Below are positions 57,319 through 64,000 of a DNA stretch of 64,000 nucleotides, piece after piece. The translations under genes were made by a program, and so were the position numbers. The stretch's first letter is position 1, and each line of letters opens with the position of its first letter. Under the pieces are notes generated by a model. That model saw only the letters and a program-made list of their open reading frames with translations, searched no databases and had not been told where the DNA came from. Origin of the DNA: Bubalus kerabau (taxonomy: Eukaryota > Chordata > Mammalia > Artiodactyla > Bovidae); NCBI RefSeq assembly GCF_029407905.1, contig NC_073643.1, positions 38,908,501 through 38,972,500 of the forward strand, given 5' to 3'.

Positions 57319-57741
57319 AGTAATGTTAAAACCTGGAGGACCTGTCAACACAAGCGTGGCCCAATCCAGACAAGAAAAGGATGACTCAGTTGAGTAAACA
57401 TGTATTTGAGTACCTCCCAGGTCCTCCCTCTGGTATTACAGCTGCTGCCTTGAAACGAGGCTGAGTATTTGGCAGATTGAGAAAGGTGATCCCACGCTGC
57501 TTGAGCAGAGACCAGTACTCATCCTCCCGATAAGTCAAAACAAGAATTGAAATGGTGTGAGGAGCAGGTTGTTGGGTGGATCACCATTTGTTCTCCAAAA
57601 CAAGATAGCATTCTCTTTCCATAAGGGGAAGACTTTGCCTATTGAAAAAAGGGAAAGAAAACAAGAAAGAAAGCAGATAATAATCACTCATAATTCTGCC
57701 AACCACAGAAAACTGTTTTCCAATGTTTTTGGAATGTGTGT
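57319..57741. other. Unique intronic sequence
   Basis: Nothing recognised beyond a purine-rich run near 57645-57675. Confidence 0.35.
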
Positions 57742-57963
57742 GGGCTTCCTTGGTGGCTCAAACAGTGAAGAATCTGTCTGCAGTACTGGAGACACAGAAG
57801 ATGAGGGTTCACTCCCTGGGTTGGAAAGATCCCCGGAGGAGGGCATGGCAACCCACTCCAGTATTTTGGCCTGGAGAATCCCATGGACAGAGGAGCCCAG
57901 CAGGCTACAGTCCATGGGGTCACAAAGAGTCAAAAATGATGAGCAATTAACACTTTCACTTCA
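57742..57963 (+). mobile_element. Ruminant BovA/Bov-tA-type SINE
   Basis: Forward SINE: 'gggcttccttggtggctcaa', 'gcaacccactccagtatttt', 'aggctacagtccatggggtc' and a CACTT-rich end. Confidence 0.9.
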
Positions 57964-58096
57964 CTTGGAACGCATGTAACAAGAATCTATGTGTATAGGC
58001 TTACATTTCTGTTTTGTTTTGGACCAAAATGTGATGATGCTATCCATGTATCTTGAAATTTTTTTCAATTCGTGTATTGTGAACATTTTTTTCTGG

Positions 58097-58319
58097 TTTT
58101 TTTTTTTTTTTTTTTTTTTTTTCTATATTTAAAAGTCGCTCAGTCATGTCCGATTCTTTGCGACCCCATGAACTATACAGTCCATGGAATTCTTCAGGCC
58201 ATAATACTGGAGTGGGTAGCCATTTTCTTCTCCAAGCGATCTTTCCAACCCAGGGATCGAATCCAGGTCTCTTGCACTGCAGGTGGATTCTTTACCACCT
58301 GAACTAACAGGGAAGCCCA
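58097..58319 (-). mobile_element. Ruminant BovA/Bov-tA-type SINE with T26 tail
   Basis: Twenty-six T at 58097-58122 form the reversed tail. Then 'aaaagtcgctcagtcatgtc', the core, and the head 'ctaacagggaagccc' at the right. Confidence 0.9.
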
Positions 58320-58394
58320 CATTTCTGTATTTAGACCCAGATTATCTTTTGGAATAGGTGCATAGTTCTCTGTTAGTAGTTACCAACCTGTAAA

Positions 58395-58492
58395 TGGCAA
58401 CCCACTCCAGTGTTCTTGCGTGGGCTTCCGCCTATGGGGTCGCGCAGAGTCGGACACGACTGAAGCGACTTAGCAGCAGCAGCAGCAGTGGC
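58395..58492 (+). mobile_element. BovA-type SINE monomer with CAG tail
   Basis: Forward 3' part only: 'atggcaacccactccagtgt', 'ggggtcgcgcagagtcggac', 'acgactgaagcgacttagc', ending in a (CAG)n run. The tRNA-like head is absent. Confidence 0.88.
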
Positions 58493-58497
58493 ACCAC

Positions 58498-58516
58498 TCG
58501 CCACTAGGGGGCATTT
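58498..58516 (+). promoter_or_regulatory. Candidate CTCF binding site
   Basis: The core CCACTAGGGGGCA at 58501-58513 matches the CTCF zinc-finger consensus very well. It lies at the junction of the CAG-tailed SINE and a MER20-like element. Occupancy is unknown. Confidence 0.45.
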
Positions 58517-58697
58517 GGAAGTGTAGGTTTAGATGGGGGCACTTATTGTCAAAATGGTTAGGGGGTTCCACTCGAATTTTGATGGGTAGGGGCTTGGGAT
58601 GCTAAACGTTCTGAGAAGTACCAGGCAATCCTGTGCAAAGGAGAATTGATCCCGCCCAAATGCCAGGAGCACAACCATCAAACAGCCCTGAACTGAA
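58509..58697. mobile_element. MER20-like hAT element
   Basis: 'gggggcatttggaagtgtag', 'gtaggggcttgggatgctaa', 'aattgatcccgcccaaatgc' follow the MER20 family. Diverged. It follows the SINE monomer directly. Confidence 0.6.
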
Positions 58698-59379
58698 AAG
58701 TTTTTTTTGAACATACGCATCCTTGGTAGCTTTTCTCTGTATTAAAGCAGTAGCAGCCAGCATTCCTGTACACTTACCTGCTTCTCTCCTTCAGCACAAT
58801 CCCTAGAGGTGGAGAGGTCATGGGTAAACCCCTTTAAGGCTTTTGATTCATTGTGCCAGTAAGACTTTTGATTCATTGTGCTAAACTGACGTCCAGAAAT
58901 GTTGTGAGTAGCGCATCCTCTGGGTGGATAGCTTTCATTGGGTCTGTGAAGATGTGGTTTTTCTCCTGGTGCTTCTGCTTGTGATCCTTGAAAATGTGAA
59001 CAGACCATCAGATTGCTTCTCCTGAGTGAATGTCCTTTTATCAATGTTTTGGATACTCCATGGAGAGTTCTCAGATAGGAATGTCTTCACATCTTTGGTC
59101 TCCCAATGTTAGTGATTTTACCTTGACCATAACCCTATTTTTGCACATAAACAATGGTAATTAGGTTATTTCTCCAGAACTCTCAACTTTCACTTCAGAC
59201 TGCTGCAGGAAGGATGAATAGTGGATACTAGAAGTAATTGCCCAATTTGGGGCTTTCAAAGCATTTTTCCATATGTGGCAAAATAGACCATCCAATATTA
59301 CCTAAAAGATGGGAGTGAATTAGTTGGTTTAAAATACCTCTTGGGAATATGTAAAATTCTTTATTTGGCTTTTCATTTA
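58698..59379. other. Unique intronic sequence
   Basis: A 17-bp direct repeat, cttttgattcattgtgc, occurs at 58840-58856 and 58865-58881. No exon recognised. Confidence 0.4.
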
Positions 59380-59740
59380 ATGATTGTTACTCATCCATCA
59401 GATGTCAGATTAAATGTATTTCCTGAAGGAATTTCTCTAACCACCCCACTCTTCCAGTATAAGATTAGGTCCCCAATTCCCTGCTTCCAAGAGTCCCTAC
59501 CATTTCCTTTTCATTATTTTTCTTACTTAGTCACTAAGTCGTGTCTGACTCTTTCATGACCCCATGGATATAGCAGCTTTCAAACTTGTAATTACTTAAC
59601 AGTATACTTATTTCTTTAATATTTGGCTTTCTGACTTTGCTTTAAGATTCAGGAGGTCAGGGGTCTTATCTGCTTTATTCTTTAGGAATTTCCTAGTGCC
59701 TAGCACAGTGCCAAGCACCCTACCAATATTTGTTAAGAGA
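59380..59740 (+). mobile_element. L2 LINE 3' end interrupted by a SINE fragment
   Basis: Forward L2 ('cctgaaggaatttctctaac', 'aggaggtcaggggtcttatc', 'cctagcacagtgccaagcac'). A short reversed BovA piece ('cactaagtcgtgtctgactc') lies at about 59529-59575. Confidence 0.65.
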
Positions 59741-60136
59741 CAGGCAGGTGACCACGAGCCTTTGCAGAACCAGTGATGTTCAGAGTTGCATCACACTGAA
59801 AGGATAAAGGTCTTTTCAATGTTTTTCTACATAAAAACAGGATTATTCTGTATCCATTATTCCTGCTCCCTATGTTTTTCTTAAAAACATACTCAAGCAG
59901 ATTCCCCGAATAATCCCAGCGGCTTCAGAGATGTCTTAGGTTGGAAAGGCAGGAGATGGATGACATGCAGGGAAGGACTGTGTTCCGGCACAGACTTGCG
60001 GCAGCACCACCAGCTCTAACACTCAGGGTGCCAGGAGCCGAGGGTCTGGCAGAAGCCCTCCTTATTTCCAAACCAGAGGACCAGTTCTGTCACAGAATCA
60101 CTTGGAGAATACATTTGGAGACACAAGGGGAAGTAT
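59741..60136. other. Unique intronic sequence
   Basis: Nothing recognised. Confidence 0.35.
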
Positions 60137-60510
60137 CACAGTGCAGTGGAAAAAGCTTCACTCCCAGAGTCTAGTAAGTCTGGCTTCTGCTCCCTTTCTG
60201 ACCTTGGGAAAGTAGTTCAGTTTCCAGGAGCCTCAGTTTTCCTTCTGAGGGTGATGATAATAACATGGAGACAATTATTAAACTTGCTCTGAACCCTTGT
60301 TTCGTGCCCACCACCATTTTCAGCTTTACGTGCGTTACCATGCTTAATTCTTAAAACAACGTGATTTGGTGGTTATTATTCCTGTTTTAGAAGTGACTGA
60401 AGCAGGGCTCAGAGAAGTGAAGTAACTTGCCCAGGATCACACAGCTGAGAAGCAGCAGAGAGGAATTCAGTCTCAGACACCCAGAGCCCAGAGCTGCTAC
60501 TCTTTAGACC
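60137..60510. mobile_element. Two MIR SINEs, head to head
   Basis: A forward MIR spans about 60137-60270 ('tctgaccttgggaaagtagt', 'gagcctcagttttccttctg'). A reversed MIR follows at about 60271-60510 ('agtaacttgcccaggatcac', 'acagctgagaagcagcagag'). Confidence 0.7.
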
Positions 60511-61289
60511 TACAGATCTAGCACAGGGCTGGTCTGGCCCCGAGTGAGGGAGCATGTAGAAAGTTCCCAGGGCAGTGTCTGCACACAGTAGATGCTCAAT
60601 AGAATGACTGTCTCCTTATCACCCTTCTTGCGAAGCTGTAGCGAGTGTCACTGATCACTACTGCCCTGAGCAGGCAGCAAAAAATGGGGAAGGAGCATCA
60701 GGCTGTCCACATGGAGGATGGTTACGTCGGGTGGGAGAGGGTCAGCATAGAGTCAGCCGGAATCCAGGGTTCCTCCTCAGCCTTTTCAAAAGCTTTAAAA
60801 AATCATTTCCATTCCGCTGCTGCAGGAGCTGTTCTGCTCCCCAGGTTCTCTTCTGTGGGCTTGCTGTAAAGGTGCAGCTTCTTTCTCGTGAACTTCTGGG
60901 CGCGCTGAACCAGATCAGTTTGGACAGGGGCCTAGGCGAAGCCACCTGACTCTGAAAACTTCAGCATCCCAAGTGGGCTTTGGGGATGTCTGCACTCTGC
61001 CAACCCCCCTTCTTCGGTGCCTGAGGTCACCTGTAGCCTCTCAGTGCCCAGATCAGTGAGAAGTAAGTTCCAGGGGCATTTTCTGTAGACCATTCAGAGC
61101 GCAAAGAGAGCCTTCCCACAAAGCAGAATGGCCGCCGTTCTGAAGATGCTCAGGTCATCTAAAGGCATGGCTCCTTACTCTGCTGCTCGCAGCCTCTTCA
61201 GCAGCCATCTCTAGCGGGCGGGCTTCATGCCAGCTTTCCACTGTGCTGGAGAACTCTGTGACAAAGGAACAGCAATCGGACGGTTTTCA
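60511..61289. other. Unique intronic sequence
   Basis: An L2-type end may lie at about 60575-60612. No exon recognised. Confidence 0.35.
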
Positions 61290-61850
61290 TCCCTTCCTTC
61301 ACTGGTCTCCTGTGCACCTCCTCTGTGCAGGCACCCTGCTAGGCACTGCAGATGAAACAGTAACCAAGATCTGTGAGGTTTCTAAGTGGGGCTGTTGGAG
61401 ACCTGTCCGTTAGGAAACAAATGACCGAGATAATTGAACATTGCAAATTTTAAAATGATGTAAACAGTAGAGCTGTAAACACTTAGCGAACTCTTGCATG
61501 CACCAGGCACTCTCTTAGGTGCTTTGCATTTAATTAACCATGAAGATTAGGTAGCATCACCGACTCAATGGACATGAGTTTTAGCAAGCTCCGGGAGATA
61601 GTGAAGGACAAGGAAGCCTGGAGTGTTGCAGCCCACGGGGTCACACAGAGTTGGACACAACTGAGCAACTCAACAACAACAACAACAACAAATGAAGGAA
61701 ATACAGTGGCTTCTGTGATCAGGACTGTGGGTCAGTGTGTTGGGGCAGTGGGGATTGGCTGATTTAAATTGATTGGTCAGGACCTGCCTCTCTGGGGACG
61801 TGGTCTTTGAGCTGCTACTGAATGATAGAAGGAAGCCTACCCTGCAAAGA
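61290..61850 (-). mobile_element. L2 LINE interrupted by a BovB tail
   Basis: Reversed L2 words occur at 61300-61450 ('gcaccctgctaggcactgca'). Related words continue at about 61695-61850 ('ttgagctgctactgaatgat'). The BovB tail at 61553-61693 lies between. Diverged. Confidence 0.5.
61553..61693 (+). mobile_element. BovB 3' end with AAC tail
   Basis: Forward BovB 3' end: 'caccgactcaatggacatga', 'gttttagcaagctccgggag', 'cacagagttggacacaactg', ending in (AAC)n at about 61672-61691. Only the last 140 bases are present. Confidence 0.88.
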
Positions 61851-62194
61851 TCTGGCTGGTGGCAGAAGTTCAGAAGTGAAATGAAATCTGTACTCACTTT
61901 GTATCTGTGCTCAGAATTTGGAGAGGGCATTGTGGGATGGTCTAGGGAGAAATGAGTAGGGCCTGTGCCATGCTGAGCTCTTGCCAAGGCAGCCACCCAC
62001 CAACCTGAGGGCTGGGCAGTTCCACTGCTGTTCCTTGCCCTGGGAAATCAAAGGCGCTCCCGTCACCCATCACCTTGACATGTCTGCCTGTGAGCAGAGA
62101 TAAGGCAACACAGATTCCCCATTCAGAGGTGACTAGAGAGGGAGCAAGAAGCCTTCACCAAGCCGAGTGCATGATGTATGCTTTATGTACGTTT
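61851..62194. other. Unique intronic sequence
   Basis: Nothing recognised. Confidence 0.35.
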
Positions 62195-62345
62195 GTGTCT
62201 ACCCCTTTTGTCATACGGCCTACCTTCTAAAATGTCAGCCTATTGGAGAGAGACAGACATGGTCCTGTTCACCACCACATCCTCAGTGCTTAAAATAATG
62301 TCTGAGAGATAATGTCTGAGAGATTATTCAGTAAACAGATGTTAC
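62195..62345 (+). mobile_element. L2 LINE 3' end with a 14-bp tandem duplication
   Basis: Forward L2-like: 'ttcaccaccacatcctcagt', 'attattcagtaaacagatg'. The unit aatgtctgagagat is duplicated exactly at 62297-62310 and 62311-62324. Confidence 0.55.
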
Positions 62346-62884
62346 ATTAAATAAGTCACATTTCATCCCCGTAGAAAATCCCCTTTTTCCCCACCGAATA
62401 CCTTTCAGCTCAAGGGTCAGAGGCTTGACCAGGGTGTCCCAACTCATAAAGGGCAGAGCCAGGATTCACTCCAGCCTTCTACTTGACCCAGGACCTATTT
62501 GGGCTCCTCTTCCTACACCACCCTCCATGGTGATCCACCCAAGATATCAGATCTGAGGAAGCTGACTTGGCATGTATTGGAGGCGGGAGCACTGTGTCAC
62601 ACTGGGCTCTTTCATTCCTAGGGGAGACAGATTGCTTTTCATCTCCAGGTCACCCTGGTGACTAAGGAATTCCTCTCTCCCCACCTCCAGTTTCCCCACC
62701 ACTGCAGGAAGTAGCAGAGCCCTACCTTCCTCAAAGGCTTGTTTCCCTATCAGCAATCTCTCTATCACTGGCTCTTCTCAGTCTCTCATCCTGGCTGGGA
62801 ACCCACTTGGTGACAGACACATTTTGTCATCTGCTTCCACTGGCCCTCATGTTCCTGGTATGGTGTCTTCATACCTGGTCACTC
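62346..62884. other. Mostly unique sequence
   Basis: A reversed MIR fragment may lie at about 62400-62490 ('gggcagagccaggattcact'). Nothing else recognised. Confidence 0.4.
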
Positions 62885-63060
62885 AACGGTGATATTGAGC
62901 AGATATTTATCAAATGATAAGTATGTCCCAGGTACTGCAGGAACAGCCATGAATAAACAAATAAGTATCCTTGCTCTTTCAGAGCTGACACTCTAGTGGA
63001 AGAATCAGGCAGGTGAACTATTGAATGAACAATACACTTTCAGTGTACTGGGAAAGCAAT
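62885..63060 (-). mobile_element. L2 LINE 3' end
   Basis: Reversed L2 3' end: 'gagcagatatttatcaaatg', 'ccaggtactgcaggaacagc', 'agctgacactctagtggaag'. Confidence 0.65.
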
Positions 63061-63085
63061 TTTTAAAAAGGGGGATAATGTGATT

Positions 63086-63316
63086 TAGAGCCAGGGTTGG
63101 CAAAATTTTTCTGTGAAGAGCCAGACAGTACATATTTTAGGCTTTGTGGGACATAGTCTCTGTCTCAAATACCCAACTCCAACGTTGTCCTGTGAAAGCA
63201 ATCAGACAACACATAAATGAATGGGCATGGCCATGTGACAATAAAACTTTATTAACAAAACCAGACAGTGGGCCTGATTTGACCCACAGGCTGTGTAGTT
63301 TGCTGGTCCCTGATTT
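63086..63316 (-). mobile_element. Ancient hAT-like non-autonomous element, copy 3
   Basis: Reversed copy of the family at 12046: 'agggttggcaaaatttttct', 'aggctttgtgggacatagtc', 'caataaaactttattaacaa' and 'gtagtttgctggtccctga'. Both ends preserved. Confidence 0.7.
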
Positions 63317-63427
63317 GGCGAATCTACTTCTTCAAATGAGGTGACCAAAGAAAGCCTCTCTGAAGAGATGACATCTAAGCTGAGTTGTTACTTGAAATGA
63401 TGGTTAGGTTACCCAGATTCAGCCATT

Positions 63428-63619
63428 CCAGTGGTTTTCAAAGTCTGATTCCCATACCAGCAACATTATTATCACTTGGGAACTTAGTAAAATATACAGA
63501 TTCTCAGGCTGTGTCCCAGACCTGCTGAAGCAGAGCCCTGGAGGTGGGCCCAGCATTCTCTTTCAACAGAGCCTTAAGGGGTTTCTTATGCAGGCCAAAG
63601 CTTGAGAACCTCTGCTCTT
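63428..63619. mobile_element. MER5A-type hAT-Charlie element
   Basis: 'ccagtggttttcaaagtctg' and 'agcttgagaacctctgctc' termini, with 'tatcacttgggaacttagta' and 'ctcaggctgtgtcccagacc' inside. Second copy of the family seen at 3364. Confidence 0.75.
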
Positions 63620-63639
63620 CGGTTCCCGAAAAACGAGAG

Positions 63640-63815
63640 TGTCGAAAGTTCATGGAACCAAATCTTGGCTCTACCACTTATTAGCTTTGTAACCTTGGAT
63701 GCCTTAACTTTGTTGTCTGTCAAACGAAGAGGCTTGTGCCCAAGTCTAACGTAGCTGTGAAAGCTAAATGAATTACTCTCTCAAGAGCCTAGGAGATGCT
63801 GACTCATAGGAGCTC
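63640..63815 (+). mobile_element. MIR SINE
   Basis: Forward MIR: 'cttggctctaccacttatta', 'gctttgtaaccttggatgcc', followed by a degraded 3' part. The remaining bases to the window end are unique. Confidence 0.65.
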
Positions 63816-64000
63816 CTCATGAAATGGTAGCTGCTGTTCATTATTTGGGTCTTCCGGACACTGATGCAGATTTGCCCGTGGACAGCAACAGAGGATCAGC
63901 CCCAGCATCTTCCCTGTGGGCAAGATGTCTTTCATCCCCAGCTTGTTGCCCCTGGCTGATATCTGCTGAATGTGGCCTGATTACAAGGCTGTTTGTTAAA

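Noticed and set aside
57557..57979. 140-codon open frame on the + strand
   Set aside because: Its second half is a ruminant SINE, a very common false frame in bovid DNA.
1..64000. CRISPR arrays, prophage or bacterial operons
   Set aside because: No regularly spaced repeats, no dense long ORFs and no bacterial signals; the sequence is vertebrate intron and transposon remnants.

Overview
The window reads as nuclear DNA of a ruminant (cattle, sheep, goat or a close relative). It carries many BovA/Bov-tA-type SINEs, three BovB LINE fragments, bovine-type L1 3' ends and CHR-type cetartiodactyl SINEs. These lie over an older layer of mammal-wide repeats (MIR, L2, MER5A, MER20, Tigger1, L1M). There are no bacterial genes, operons, CRISPR arrays or rRNA genes, and the only tRNA-like sequence is inside SINEs. 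Nearly all open frames in the window are chance frames or frames inside transposon remnants.

One protein-coding exon is well supported: 53490-53673 on the + strand. It has a clean acceptor and donor and encodes the N-terminus and start of the PET domain of PRICKLE2, a planar cell polarity protein. The rest of the PET domain, the LIM domains and the prenylated tail must lie beyond the right edge. The window therefore appears to be mostly 5' intron of PRICKLE2, read left to right. A second candidate gene part is a CpG-rich block at 27.65-28.31 kb with a full CRE palindrome, a perfect 13-bp stem hairpin, a 54-codon upstream frame and a strong splice donor. I read it as a possible alternative PRICKLE2 promoter and first exon. 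That is inference and needs transcript evidence.

Layout: 0-9 kb is a telomere-like repeat, SINEs, three L1 3' ends, and MER5A/MER20/MIR remnants. 9.9-13.7 kb holds two BovB pieces, SINEs and a Tigger1. 16.4-19.9 kb is an ancient L2-like element split by an old L1 and a hAT element. 20-25 kb is mostly unique sequence with homeodomain-type sites and an AT-rich duplicated tract. 25.86-26.63 kb is a three-level nest of insertions, each with its own target-site duplication. 27.6-28.3 kb is the promoter candidate. 28-50 kb is largely unique intron with scattered MIR/L2/SINE copies. 50.3-52.5 kb is an old L1. 53.5 kb is the PRICKLE2 exon, with a SINE 24 bp past its donor. 55-64 kb is SINEs, MER20 copies, a CTCF-like site, L2/MIR and a BovB tail.

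I found no previously undescribed biological system. The points most worth a second look are the PRICKLE2 N-terminal extension, the CpG/CRE/hairpin block, a 38-bp perfect repeat 4.1 kb apart, and several retrotransposition records with exact target duplications. Repeat family names come from memory of consensus sequences, without a database search.
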